A stretch of 64,000 nt of DNA from JAYPCI01 sp038124645 (GCA_038124645.1 JAYPCI010000001.1:1-64000), one strand, 5' to 3'. Positions 43,880 to 53,218 are shown, numbered from the stretch's first letter. A program made the numbers and translations. The notes: generated by a model from the letters alone, not told the origin.

Positions 43880-45908
43880 TAGGCAGATCTTTTGTATCTG
43901 CTTTTTTTAATGTGACCTAAAATGATAATTGCGGCTGCTGGAGTGATACCATCGATCCGAAGTGCCTGACCTAAAGTTTTAGGATTAATTTTTTTTAGTT
44001 TAGACTTAACTTCATTGGACAAGCCGCTAAAAGATTCATAATCAATCTCATTAGGTATTTTAATATTTTCATCTTTTTTGAAAGCAGCAATGTCATGAGC
44101 CTGACGTTTTAAATAACCAGAATAATGAGAGTCAATTTCAACCTGTTCATCTATAGATGATTCATATTGGGGTATATTGACCCATATCTTTCTAATTAAG
44201 TTAAGATTAACATTATTTAATCCAAGTAATTGTAAACCGTTTCTTCTAATTCCATCTTTAGAAATTTTAATACCATGCTTCTCAGCTTCATTAGGACTTA
44301 AATTTTTTTCCTTAAGGGCGTCAGATACCGTGACTAATTTTTTTTGTTTAGATATAAAATAATTTTCACGCTCATTTTTAACACAGCCAATTTTGATACC
44401 TAAAGGGGTAAGACGTTGATCAGCATTATCGGCTCTTAAAGTTAATCTATATTCTGCTCGTGATGTAAACATACGATAAGGTTCACTGACACCCTTAGTA
44501 ATTAGGTCATCAATCATTACTCCGATATAAGACTCAGCACGATCTAAAATAAACTCTTGATCATTATCTAGAACTTTTAAAGCAGCATTCAAACCAGCAA
44601 TTAAACCTTGGGCAGCTGCTTCTTCATAACCAGTGGTACCGTTAATTTGACCAGCTAAAAACAATGATTTAATTTTTTTTGTCTCTAGTGTTGGAAATAA
44701 TTCTCGAGGATCAACAAAATCGTACTCGATTGCGTACCCTGCCNNNNNNNNNNNNNNNNNNNNNNNNNNNNNNNNNNNNNNNNNNNNNNNNNNNNNNNNN
44801 NNNNNNNNNNNNNNNNNNNNNNNNNNNNNNNNNNNNNNNNNNNTGTTGGAAATAATTCTCGAGGATCAACAAAATCGTACTCGATTGCGTACCCTGCCCT
44901 GATCATTTTAACCTGCTCTAAACCCTTGATATTACTTAGTATTTTAAGTTGAACATCTTCTGGTAATGAAGTAGAGATACCATTTGGGTAAACAGTGCTG
45001 TCCTTTATTCCTTCAGGTTCTAAGAATATTTGGTGTTTATTTTTTTCCTTGAATTTTACAATTTTATCTTCAATAGAGGGACAATACCTCGGACCAACGC
45101 TTTTAATGTTACCAGAGTACATCGCACTTCGATTAATATTTTCATGAATTATTTTATGTACTTCATCATTGGTATAAGTGATTCCACATGAAATTTGTTT
45201 GCTTAAAGTTTTATTGGTTAAAAAAGAAAAATAAAAAGGATCGTCGTCAGCTGGCTGCATCTCTAGTTCATCATAATTGATCGTCTTACCATCTAAACGC
45301 GGTGGTGTTCCAGTTTTTAGCCTACCTAATTTTAAATTATATTTCGCTAATTGATCACTTAATCCTGTTGTAGGTTTCTCATCAAATCTCCCGGCTGGAG
45401 TTTGCTTATCACCAATATGAATGAGACCATTTAAAAATGTTCCAGTTGTTAAAATTAATTTTTTACAATTAATTTTTTTACCACTTTTGCAAATTACTCC
45501 TTTGATTTCATTACTATCAAATATAAATTCAACGATTGGATCCTCAAATACAGATAAATTTTCATAATTGAGTAAAAGTTCCTGCATATATTTTTTATAA
45601 AGTGCTCTATCTGACTGTGTTCGAGGTCCTCTCACTGCAGGTCCCCTACTTCTATTTAAAAGCCTAAACTGAATTCCAGATTTATCTGCAACGACACCCA
45701 TGACACCATCAAGAGCATCTATTTCTCTGACCAAGTGCCCTTTGCCTAGTCCACCAATGGCAGGGTTACAGGACATCTCCCCAATCGTGCTAATTTTATG
45801 GGTAAAAAGCGCTGTATTTACGCGCATTCTAGCAGATGCTGCCGCTGCCTCACACCCGGCATGACCTCCACCCACTACAATCACATCAAATGTCGTTTCA
45901 TTGCTCAT
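43879..45908 (-). CDS. mnmG: tRNA uridine-5-carboxymethylaminomethyl modification enzyme MnmG (GidA; contains a false assembly gap)
   Basis: FAD-dependent partner of MnmE in cmnm5U34 modification of tRNAs. The N-terminal FAD motif VVGGGHAGCEAAAASARM, SCNPAIGGLGKGHLVREIDALDG and TGTFLNGLIHIG are intact, and the C-terminal part has FLAGQINGTTGYEEAAAQG and LRADNADQRL. A 100-N gap (44744-44843) is flanked by the same 55 bases on both sides. Joining 44844 directly to 44688 restores DPRELFPTLETKKIKSLFLAG in frame and gives 624 residues, normal for the family. So the gene is not broken. Forty-four bases after mnmE. Confidence 0.96.
44689..44898. other. False assembly gap with duplicated 55-base contig ends (in mnmG)
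   Basis: Bases 44689-44743 and 44844-44898 are identical over 55 positions, separated by 100 N (44744-44843). As in parB, collapsing the copies restores the reading frame. The equal 55-base overlap at both gaps points to a de Bruijn graph assembly with k = 55 (inference). Confidence 0.95.
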
Positions 45909-45952
45909 GATATAAATCTATAGTCCTTTTTTACTAATACAAGTGTAAATTA

Positions 45953-47281
45953 TTATTTTCCGATACAGAAATCCTTAAATATAGACCCTAAAATCTCTTC
46001 AATATCTACTTTACCAATAATACCTCCAAGATTTCTTGTAGCCAGTCTTAAATCTTCAGCTGCAAGCTCAATTTCTTTCTTGGAACCCTTATTTAAATAA
46101 TTATCGATATCTTTTAATGCTTGTTGAAGTTTAATTCGATGTCGTTGTCTAGTGATTAATATTTTATTCTGAGCAATAAATTTATTACTAAGTCTACTTT
46201 TGATTTCAGAGATTAGATGATCTACGTGTTCATTTTTTTTAACTGATAACAATATTGGTTTGTTATTTTTAAACTGATGATTTGTTTTATTTTGAAGGTC
46301 GCTTTTATTTAAAACGACAATACTATTGTCATTGACCAAATCAGTAATTTCTTTATCAATTTTTTCTGAGGTGTTATCTATAATGATAATGTTTAAATCA
46401 GATTCTTTTGATCTTTCAATGGCTTTGCTAATTCCCTTTTTTTCAACGGCACTATCAGTTTTTCTAATACCAGCAGTATCTGATAGGATCACTGGATAAC
46501 CATCAATATTTAAATATACTTCGATTACATCTCGCGTTGTCCCCTCTTCTTCTGACACTATAGCGGCCTCTTTTTTTGCTAATAAATTTAACAGCGAGGA
46601 TTTTCCAGCATTAACCTGCCCGATGATTGAAACCCTAAAACCGTCTCTAATTTTTTCACCTATTTTTTGGTCCTCTAAAAGTATTTTAATTTCTCGGTGA
46701 ACTTCTTTAATTGAATTTTGTACATCCTTTAGCACAGAGTCTGGTAAATCTTCTTCAGCAAAATCGATCTTTGCTTCAATATAGGCTAAGGCTTTAATTA
46801 GTTTTTCTCTAAGATTATTATAGTGATCAGTAGCATGCCCTTGAATAAAGTTAATAGCTTGTTTTCTTTGTAGTTCCGTTTCAGCATTAATTAAATCACC
46901 TATACTCTCAGCTTTTAACAAATCTATTTTATCGTTCTGAAGTGCAAGTTTAGTAAATTCACCAGGTTCTGCTAGCCGACAATTATCAAAATCAGCCAAA
47001 ACGTTTGTAAAGGCTGTGATTACAGCATTACTGCCATGGGTATGAAATTCGACCAAATCCTCACCTGTGTAACTGTTAGGACCCTTAAAATAGATAACTA
47101 ACCCTTCGTCTAAAACTTCATTATTCTTAGGATTATAAAATTTGGTAAAATTTGCTTGCTGAATATTAAGTTCGTTAGTTCGACAAATCTTCTTAGCAAT
47201 TAAGCCAGAGGCTTCACCGGACAAACGGATAATGGCTATGCCGCTAGGGCCAGCACCTGAGGATAAAGCATAAATATTCAT
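45953..47281 (-). CDS. mnmE: tRNA modification GTPase MnmE (TrmE)
   Basis: Works with MnmG to modify U34 of tRNAs. The 442 residues include an N-terminal tetrahydrofolate-binding domain (start ALSSGAGPSGIAIIRLSG), a helical domain, an inserted G domain (GQVNAGKSSLLN, DTAGIRK, NKSD) and the C-terminal FCIGK with the catalytic cysteine of the CxGK motif. It reads leftward in front of mnmG, divergent from the ogt-like gene with 34 bases between starts. Confidence 0.97.
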   Translation of the reverse strand: MNIYALSSGAGPSGIAIIRLSGEASGLIAKKICRTNELNIQQANFTKFYNPKNNEVLDEGLVIYFKGPNSYTGEDLVEFHTHGSNAVITAFTNVLADFDNCRLAEPGEFTKLALQNDKIDLLKAESIGDLINAETELQRKQAINFIQGHATDHYNNLREKLIKALAYIEAKIDFAEEDLPDSVLKDVQNSIKEVHREIKILLEDQKIGEKIRDGFRVSIIGQVNAGKSSLLNLLAKKEAAIVSEEEGTTRDVIEVYLNIDGYPVILSDTAGIRKTDSAVEKKGISKAIERSKESDLNIIIIDNTSEKIDKEITDLVNDNSIVVLNKSDLQNKTNHQFKNNKPILLSVKKNEHVDHLISEIKSRLSNKFIAQNKILITRQRHRIKLQQALKDIDNYLNKGSKKEIELAAEDLRLATRNLGGIIGKVDIEEILGSIFKDFCIGK

Positions 47282-47315
47282 ATAAATTTTTTTAAGGTAA
47301 GTTAAGATCTTTTAG

Positions 47316-47768
47316 ATGGAAAATACAATAAGTTTTATTACTAAATTTGGTTGGGTTAATATTAGCGAAATAGATAAGAAAATTAGTTCCATTAGATTTG
47401 GGAAAAAACAAAAAAAAGGGAGAGCCAATCAAACTTTAAAATCAGCCTCAATTAATATTAAAAGATATTTAGCTGGTAAAAATAAAAAAATAATCATTCC
47501 ACTGCGAATTACGGGTAACAAATATCAACTTAAAATCTGGCAAGAATTAAGGAAAATAAAACGAGGTTCGACAAAGACTTACGGTGACATTGCTAAAAAA
47601 TTGAAACTTTCTCCACGTCATGTTGGTAGAGTGTGCGGTCAAAACCAGCATCTTTTAGCTATTCCTTGTCATCGAGTTATAGGTTCAAATGGAAAGCTGG
47701 TAGGTTTTTCTGCTAAAGGTGGGGTAGGGATTAAGAAAAAACTTTTAGATTTTGAAAGATTAAATTAG
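47316..47768 (+). CDS. ogt: Methylated-DNA-protein-cysteine methyltransferase
   Basis: Suicide repair protein that removes O6-methyl groups from guanine. The 150-residue protein contains the helix-turn-helix region GSTKTYGDIAKKL, HVGRVCGQNQHLLAIPCHRVIG with the acceptor Cys in PCHRV, and GFSAKGGVGIKKKLLDFE. The N-terminal domain is short, as in Ogt-type enzymes. It is a lone rightward gene between two leftward operons; its 3' end overlaps rho by 4 bases. Ogt versus the C-terminal half of Ada is decided by the lack of an Ada domain. Confidence 0.94.
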   Translation: MENTISFITKFGWVNISEIDKKISSIRFGKKQKKGRANQTLKSASINIKRYLAGKNKKIIIPLRITGNKYQLKIWQELRKIKRGSTKTYGDIAKKLKLSPRHVGRVCGQNQHLLAIPCHRVIGSNGKLVGFSAKGGVGIKKKLLDFERLN

Positions 47769-49033
47769 TTTTTATTCATTGAAGTAAAGAAATCAGCATT
47801 ATTCTTAGTATCTTTAATTTTAGAAATTAAGAATTCAATACCCTCCATACTTCCCATCGGACTAATAATTCTTCTTAGAACGTTCATCTTCATCAGATCT
47901 TCTTTTTTGAATAATAATTCTTCTCTTCTTGTTCCTGATTTTGTGACATCGATTGCTGGGTAAATTCTCTTATCAGCAACTTTTCTATCCAGGATAATCT
48001 CAGAGTTACCGGTTCCTTTAAATTCTTCGAAGATCACCTCATCCATTCTGCTACCAGTATCAATTAACGCAGTTGAAATTATTGTTAAAGAACCGCCTTC
48101 TTCAACGTTTCTAGCGGCACCAAAAAATCGCTTTGGTCTTTGTAGAGCATTAGCATCTACACCACCTGTTAACACTTTACCAGAACTTGGAACAACAGCG
48201 TTATAAGCTCTGCCCAATCTTGTTATCGAGTCTAATAAAATGACGACATCTTTTTTGTGTTCAACTAATCTTTTTGCTTTTTCAATAACCATTTCAGCAA
48301 CAGCAACGTGTCGAGATGCTGGTTCATCAAATGTTGAACTAACGACTTCACCTTTAACTGATCTTTGCATATCTGTTACTTCTTCGGGTCTTTCGTCAAT
48401 CAAGAGCACCATTAAATAAATTTCTGGATGATTGGCAGTAATCGATTGAGCAATGTTTTGTAAAATAATTGTTTTTCCAGCTCTTGGTGGTGAAACGATC
48501 AAAGCTCTTTGCCCCTTACCAATCGGACTAACAAGGTCAATGATTCTCGCTGTATTATCTGGTTTCTTTTCAACCTTAGTAGTTTCTGTTTCTAATTGAA
48601 TTCTCTCATTTGGATAAAGTGGTGTTAAGTTATCAAAAGCGATTTTATTTCTTACTTTTTCTGGTGCTTCATAATTTATTGAGTTTACTTTTAATAATGC
48701 AAAATATCTTTCTTGATCTTTGGGTGCTCTAATTTCTCCTTCAACTGTATCTCCAGTACGTAGACCAAATCTTCTGATTTGGCTTGGACTGACATAAATA
48801 TCATCTGGTCCAGGTAAATAGTTTGATTCAATCGCTCTTAAAAAACCAAAGCCATCTTGTAATACCTCAAGAACTCCTGTCCCTGTAATCTGTTCATTTT
48901 TCTCAGCTAATTTCTTTAAAATCCCGAAAAGGATTTCTTGCTTTCTTAATGTGCTAGCATTTTCAATGCCCAGCTTCTCGGCTTCAGCTATTAAATCAGA
49001 CGGTTTTTTGTTTTTTAGGTCCTGTAAGTTCAT
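47765..49033 (-). CDS. rho: Transcription termination factor Rho
   Basis: Hexameric RNA helicase that terminates transcription. The 422 residues match the family: N-terminal helix bundle (MNLQDLKNKKPSDLI), primary RNA-binding cold-shock-like domain (GFGFLR), Walker A SPPRAGKTIILQ, Walker B VVILLDSITRLGRAYN and the Q/R loops. In alphaproteobacteria rho is found near mnmE and the hem genes by the origin. No insertion is seen between the N-terminal and RNA-binding domains. Confidence 0.98.
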   Translation of the reverse strand: MNLQDLKNKKPSDLIAEAEKLGIENASTLRKQEILFGILKKLAEKNEQITGTGVLEVLQDGFGFLRAIESNYLPGPDDIYVSPSQIRRFGLRTGDTVEGEIRAPKDQERYFALLKVNSINYEAPEKVRNKIAFDNLTPLYPNERIQLETETTKVEKKPDNTARIIDLVSPIGKGQRALIVSPPRAGKTIILQNIAQSITANHPEIYLMVLLIDERPEEVTDMQRSVKGEVVSSTFDEPASRHVAVAEMVIEKAKRLVEHKKDVVILLDSITRLGRAYNAVVPSSGKVLTGGVDANALQRPKRFFGAARNVEEGGSLTIISTALIDTGSRMDEVIFEEFKGTGNSEIILDRKVADKRIYPAIDVTKSGTRREELLFKKEDLMKMNVLRRIISPMGSMEGIEFLISKIKDTKNNADFFTSMNKN

Positions 49034-49093
49034 ATGATTGTTTTTAAAGGAATGTATAATTAATATAGTTACTTAGTATAAATAAATCAAGCC

Positions 49094-49525
49094 CTATAAT
49101 GGTTTAAATACCACAATAAATATAATCAAAATTAAAAGCACTGTCGGTACCTCATTAATAATTCTATAAAAGCGCTCTGAGTGATTATTGCTGTTATTAT
49201 TGAAGTTTTTTAAACAAGCTAAGAGATAAAAATGAAAGATTGTCATTAAGATGACTAAAGCAAATTTTAACTTTACCCAAAGAAAAGCTAAACTAGCAAA
49301 GCCAATCTGATGGATTAATAAAATACCAAATATCCAACTCAAAATCATGGCTGGGTTCATGATGATAAAAAATAATCTTCGTTCCATCGTTTTAAATTTT
49401 TCAATCGTTTCACTATTCTGAGCATTAACGTGATAAACAAAAATCCTTGGAAGATAGAGCAGGCCGGCCATCCAAGAAATAACCGCTATGAGGTGAAGAG
49501 CTTTAAAAGCAAGATAAGCATTCAT
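49094..49525 (-). CDS. hemJ: Protoporphyrinogen IX oxidase HemJ
   Basis: Heme-containing inner-membrane enzyme that oxidises protoporphyrinogen IX, the penultimate heme step in many alphaproteobacteria. The 143-residue protein has four membrane spans and the UPF0093 signature ALHLIAVISWMAGLLYLPRIFVYH, with the conserved His, and FAFL-type segment LAFLWVKLKFALV with the conserved Lys. It lies 2 bases downstream of hemH, so three heme genes (hemE, hemH, hemJ) form one operon next to the proposed oriC. Confidence 0.93.
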   Translation of the reverse strand: MNAYLAFKALHLIAVISWMAGLLYLPRIFVYHVNAQNSETIEKFKTMERRLFFIIMNPAMILSWIFGILLIHQIGFASLAFLWVKLKFALVILMTIFHFYLLACLKNFNNNSNNHSERFYRIINEVPTVLLILIIFIVVFKPL

Positions 49526-49527
49526 AA

Positions 49528-50529
49528 TTAATTTATATTATATTTATCAATTAAAGTTTTTAATAAACGAATATGATCATCATTATCATTTAAACAAGGT
49601 ATTAGATCATAGTTTTCTCCACCCGCAGCCATAAACGTCTCTTTGCCTTGGATAGCAATTTCCTCCAAGGTCTCCACGCAGTCGGAGGAAAACCCCGGAC
49701 ATATAACTAAAATATTTTTTTTACCCTCTTTAGGTAATTGCTCTAGAGTTTTATCAGTATAAGGTTGTAGCCATGGATCTGGACCAAATCGCGATTGAAA
49801 AGTAGTTTTAAGAGGAATGCTGGTACCAAATTTTTCAATAATAAGACGCGACGTTTTTTGACAATAACATTGATACGGATCACCTTTGGTAAAATATTTT
49901 TGTGGGATACCGTGGTAAGAAGCAAGAATTAAATCAGGCTTCCAAGATATTTCTTTAACTTTTTTATTGATCGAATTAACCAACGCGTCGATATAAAGAG
50001 GTTCAGATTCATAATGGTGGATGATTTGTAAAGTAGGCTGCCAACGCATAGCCATCAATGTTCGAAAGACTTCGTCACTGACTGTTGCCGAAGTAGCGGC
50101 TGCATATTGTGGGTAAAGCGGTAAAACAATTAACTTCTCACAGCCCTGTTCATGTAATTTTTTAATTTTACTTTTAATGCTTGGATTACCATACCGCATA
50201 GCATAATCAAAAATCAGTTTATCATTCTTAAATTGTGCAGCTAATTTATTAGCTTGAGCAATCGTATAATAACGTAGAGGGGACATATTTTCAGCTTTCA
50301 TCCAGATTTTTTTATAAGCCTCTGCTGTTTTTGAGGGTCTAAAGTTCAAAATGATTAAATTTAAAATAAACCACCATAGAACTGGGTTTACTTCGATCAC
50401 ACGTTGGTCTGATAAAAATTCTTTTAAATATTTTCTAATGTCCCACCAACTTGTTGAATCTGGTGTGCCTAGATTAACCACCAATACACCTGTTTTACCG
50501 AAATTAACTTTGGGATGATCGTTCTGCAT
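49528..50529 (-). CDS. hemH: Ferrochelatase HemH
   Basis: Inserts iron into protoporphyrin IX to make heme. The 333 residues contain VLVVNLGTPDSTSWWDIRKYLKEFLSD, YPQYAAATSATV, the metal-site His in LASYHGIPQKY, the segment SRFGPDPWLQPYT and FSSDCVETLEEI with the catalytic Glu. It starts at the last base of hemE. Heme made here is the signal read by Irr encoded at the left of the window. Confidence 0.97.
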   Translation of the reverse strand: MQNDHPKVNFGKTGVLVVNLGTPDSTSWWDIRKYLKEFLSDQRVIEVNPVLWWFILNLIILNFRPSKTAEAYKKIWMKAENMSPLRYYTIAQANKLAAQFKNDKLIFDYAMRYGNPSIKSKIKKLHEQGCEKLIVLPLYPQYAAATSATVSDEVFRTLMAMRWQPTLQIIHHYESEPLYIDALVNSINKKVKEISWKPDLILASYHGIPQKYFTKGDPYQCYCQKTSRLIIEKFGTSIPLKTTFQSRFGPDPWLQPYTDKTLEQLPKEGKKNILVICPGFSSDCVETLEEIAIQGKETFMAAGGENYDLIPCLNDNDDHIRLLKTLIDKYNIN

Positions 50530-51533
50530 TAATAATCTCTCACAATTTTTACAATTTTTTCTACTGTTTCTGGTTTCGTTTCTGGCAAAATACCATGACC
50601 GAGATTAAAGATATATCTTTGATTTTTAAATATATCTAAGTAATTTTTAACTTCCGTTAATAATAATTTTTCATCACCAAGTAACTTTTTTGGATCTAAG
50701 CCACCTTGAATACAAGTATCTTTTAGATTTTCTCTCGCCCAAACGGGATCGAGTTCATAATCAATATTAACACAATCAGGTTTAACATATTCAATAAAAT
50801 CTTTATATTTTTTTCCAATCCCTTTAGGAAAACAAATAAGGGGAATGTTTTTCGATTTACAAAAATCTCTAATTTTTTTGGAAGGTTCAAAACATAATTC
50901 TTTGACATATTTTTCTGGAATTAATCCAGCCCAAGAATCAAACATCTGAATAACATCAGCGCCTGCTTGATATTGTTTTTCAATATGGGCAAACAAAATA
51001 TTAACTAAGCGCTCCAAATTAAATCTAATCAAATTTAATTCTGTATAAAATTTTTCATTGTCTAAGGTATTTTTATCTTCTTTAAGATTCATCATATAAA
51101 CTCCAAGTGTCCAGGGTGCCCCTATAAAACCTATGAGTGATTTATCTTTGTTTAATTGATTACGGGTTAGGTTAATTGCACTATAAACTGGTTCTAAAAT
51201 TTTACACATTTCATCAGGACTTCTAGAAAATTTTCCTGTTTCAAAATACGTTAATTTTGGACCATGGTCTTTTATGAAAGTAACTTTTTGACCTAAAGCA
51301 TGTGGAACCATTAAGATATCAGAGAAAATAATTGCTGCATCAAGGTTATATCGTTTGATTGGTTGGAGGGTTATTTCAGTTGCTAATTTTGTATTTAAAC
51401 ATAATTTAATAAAATCCTGATTTTGTTTTCTTATTTCCATAAACTCAGGAAGATATCTTCCAGCTTGTCTCATGAACCATACAGGTTTCTTCACTGAAAT
51501 TTCTTGGTTGGTGATATATCTACTTAGGATCAT
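50529..51533 (-). CDS. hemE: Uroporphyrinogen decarboxylase HemE
   Basis: Converts uroporphyrinogen III to coproporphyrinogen III. The 334 residues include PVWFMRQAGRYLPEF (catalytic Arg pair), IIFSDILMVPHALG with the key Asp, GFIGAPWTLGVYM, and NLGHGILPETKPETV. It is the first gene left of the 285-base spacer; hemE beside the origin is a conserved feature in Caulobacter and Rickettsia, so the hemE promoter probably lies within the oriC region. Confidence 0.97.
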   Translation of the reverse strand: MILSRYITNQEISVKKPVWFMRQAGRYLPEFMEIRKQNQDFIKLCLNTKLATEITLQPIKRYNLDAAIIFSDILMVPHALGQKVTFIKDHGPKLTYFETGKFSRSPDEMCKILEPVYSAINLTRNQLNKDKSLIGFIGAPWTLGVYMMNLKEDKNTLDNEKFYTELNLIRFNLERLVNILFAHIEKQYQAGADVIQMFDSWAGLIPEKYVKELCFEPSKKIRDFCKSKNIPLICFPKGIGKKYKDFIEYVKPDCVNIDYELDPVWARENLKDTCIQGGLDPKKLLGDEKLLLTEVKNYLDIFKNQRYIFNLGHGILPETKPETVEKIVKIVRDY

Positions 51534-51611
51534 TATCTTAATAATAGTTTATATATTTATATATATTGTAGTAGGTCCTCTTAATTACGTTAATAAACAG
51601 TTATACCATTG

Positions 51612-51620
51612 ATATACACA
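51612..51620 (+). promoter_or_regulatory. DnaA-box-like sequence
   Basis: ATATACACA matches the DnaA-box form TTATNCACA at 8 of 9 positions. It lies inside the proposed oriC, 26 bases from the neighbouring CtrA-type box start. A single 8/9 match has little weight alone in AT-rich DNA. Confidence 0.45.
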
Positions 51621-51637
51621 ACAGCTCTTAATAACCA

Positions 51638-51653
51638 TTAACTATATTTTAAC
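51638..51653 (+). promoter_or_regulatory. CtrA-type box in the proposed oriC
   Basis: TTAACTATATTTTAAC is an exact match to TTAA-N7-TTAAC, the site bound by the alphaproteobacterial cell-cycle regulator CtrA, which blocks initiation at Caulobacter oriC by binding such boxes. AT-rich DNA lowers its specificity, but the location supports it. Confidence 0.5.
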
Positions 51654-51777
51654 TATTAATACATTTTTTTAAAAAAATTAACATATTTGAAGACAGATCT
51701 AACAAATTTACCATTAGTGAATAACATGTTAATTTAAAATTTATTAATGTTAATGATTTTTAACGAGAACGATAATC

Positions 51778-51786
51778 AGTGTATAA
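51778..51786 (-). promoter_or_regulatory. DnaA-box-like sequence (minus strand)
   Basis: The minus strand reads TTATACACT, 8 of 9 positions of TTATNCACA. It lies at the right side of the proposed oriC, 33 bases before the kinase-regulator start codon. With the plus-strand copy at 51612 it forms an inverted pair about 166 bases apart. Confidence 0.45.
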
Positions 51787-51818
51787 GAGATACTTATTAA
51801 TAATTTGCTAACAGCTTT

Positions 51819-52640
51819 ATGAGTCAAAAATATAATGTTTTTTTAGTGTCGGATTCAACCGGTGAGACGATCGAGAGAATTTTTTATGCCATAAAATCAC
51901 AATTTTCTAATTTTGAATATGTATTAAAAGAATTTGTTTTCATTAGAACCGAAACACAGGTCGATAAGATTATTGGCGAGTGTAAAGAATTAGAAAATGT
52001 TGTTATTTTGTACACCATTGTTGAGACTAAGTTGGCGAAATATGTTGCTAACAAAGCGGCAGAAAGCCAAATACCGTGCTTTGGCATTTTAGGTAATTTG
52101 ATTTTAAATTTCTCAAAAATCTTAAATCAAAAAGCGACACATAAACCTAGCGCGCAGCACGTCTTGGATGATAATTACTATAAACGAATTGATGCCATCC
52201 AGTATACCATGTCCCATGATGACGGTAATAAAGCAGCAGAAGCAGATCAAGCTGATATTATTTTATTAGGTGTAAGCCGAACGAGTAAAACACCGACATC
52301 TATTTATCTAGCGAACCGTGGTTTTAAAACTTTAAATATTCCTTTGGTGAATTCTAAAAGTGTACCTGACTCCATAAAACAAGCTAAAGACAAACAATGT
52401 ATTATTGGTTTAGTAGCAGAACCTGAACGTTTAGCGGATATCAGACGAAATCGAATGGCTATTATGAACGATAGAAACACAACAGATTATACTGATTTAG
52501 AAAAAATTAAAAAAGAAGTGGAAGAGTCAAAAGCTTTATTTAAGAAACAAGGCTGGCCTGTGATCGATGTAACCCGTCGGTCAGTTGAGGAAACAGCAGC
52601 ATCAATCATTAAAATTTATGATATTAAAAATAACAAATGA
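51819..52640 (+). CDS. Pyruvate,phosphate dikinase / PEP synthase regulatory protein (DUF299, RP001 family)
   Basis: ADP-dependent kinase/pyrophosphorylase that switches PPDK or PEP synthase on and off. The 273 residues start NVFLVSDSTGETIERI, carry ILLGVSRTSKTPTSIYLANRG (the P-loop-like motif) and LADIRRNRM. This is the conserved gene flanking oriC in Caulobacter and in Rickettsia (RP001). It overlaps maf by 4 bases. Which enzyme it regulates cannot be told as neither is in the window. Confidence 0.94.
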   Translation: MSQKYNVFLVSDSTGETIERIFYAIKSQFSNFEYVLKEFVFIRTETQVDKIIGECKELENVVILYTIVETKLAKYVANKAAESQIPCFGILGNLILNFSKILNQKATHKPSAQHVLDDNYYKRIDAIQYTMSHDDGNKAAEADQADIILLGVSRTSKTPTSIYLANRGFKTLNIPLVNSKSVPDSIKQAKDKQCIIGLVAEPERLADIRRNRMAIMNDRNTTDYTDLEKIKKEVEESKALFKKQGWPVIDVTRRSVEETAASIIKIYDIKNNK

Positions 52641-53218
52641 ATATAATTTTAGCATCAAAAAGTGGAGTTAGAAAAACCATCTTAGAAAAAAATAATATTC
52701 AGTGTGAAGTGCAGGTTTCTTACGTTGATGAAGATGAAGTAAAAAGAAGCTTATTAGCCGAAGGTGCTGACCCGTTACTAATATCTAAAAATTTAGCAGA
52801 ATTAAAATCGATTAAGGTAAGCAAAAAAAATCCAAATCAACTAGTTTTAGGAGCTGATAGTGTTGTTAGTTTAGAAAATACTTTAATCAGTAAGCCAAAA
52901 AGTCGAGAAGAAGCTCTTAAAATTTTACAAAAATTAAATGGCAAAGTTCATTATCTTATTAGCTCAGTCTGTATCTCTCTTAATGGTTCTATGGTTTGGA
53001 ATTTTTCAGATTCATCAGAACTCAAGATGAAAACCCACACAACCGAAGAATTAATAACTTATTTAAATAGAATTAAAACAGAAACCTTGTTAGCTTACGG
53101 CGTGTATCAAGTCGAGGCAGATGGTTTAAAGTTGTTTGAGTATATTAAAGGTGATACCGACTCAATTATGGGTTTACCGATTAAGGAAATTAAAACTTAT
53201 ATAAATAACTATAAATGA
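52637..53218 (+). CDS. maf: Maf-family nucleoside triphosphate pyrophosphatase
   Basis: Hydrolyses non-canonical or methylated nucleotides (dTTP/UTP or m7GTP, depending on subgroup). The 193 residues begin IILASKSGVRKTILE, with LVLGADSVVSLEN holding the catalytic Asp, and SKPKSREEALKILQKLNGK. The subgroup cannot be fixed with certainty. Overlaps of 4 bases with both neighbours place it in an operon of kinase regulator-maf-aroE-coaE-dnaQ, the usual alphaproteobacterial origin-proximal order. Confidence 0.93.
   Translation: MNIILASKSGVRKTILEKNNIQCEVQVSYVDEDEVKRSLLAEGADPLLISKNLAELKSIKVSKKNPNQLVLGADSVVSLENTLISKPKSREEALKILQKLNGKVHYLISSVCISLNGSMVWNFSDSSELKMKTHTTEELITYLNRIKTETLLAYGVYQVEADGLKLFEYIKGDTDSIMGLPIKEIKTYINNYK

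Larger units (their letters stand above)
51534..51818. other. Putative chromosomal replication origin (oriC)
   Basis: A 285-base AT-rich spacer between leftward hemE and the rightward kinase regulator (the RP001 family), which is the oriC neighbourhood known in Caulobacter and Rickettsia. Visible elements are an almost pure A/T stretch at 51541-51568 (candidate unwinding element), DnaA-like boxes ATATACACA (51612-51620, plus) and TTATACACT (51778-51786, minus), a perfect CtrA-type box at 51638-51653, a TTAA-N6-TTAAC near-match at 51750-51764 and the palindrome TAACATGTTA (51722-51731). Most genes read away from it on both sides for about 4-10 kb, and parABS is close. Function inferred from these combined signs. 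Confidence 0.78.

Noticed and set aside
43879..44664. mnmG split into two genes (43879-44664 and 44685-45908)
   Set aside because: The split is produced by the N gap and the duplicated 55 bases; the merged frame is continuous and family-typical.
51664..51677. T7A7 palindrome in the oriC spacer as a terminator
   Set aside because: It has no GC pairs and no following U tract of its own; it is simply part of the AT-rich region.
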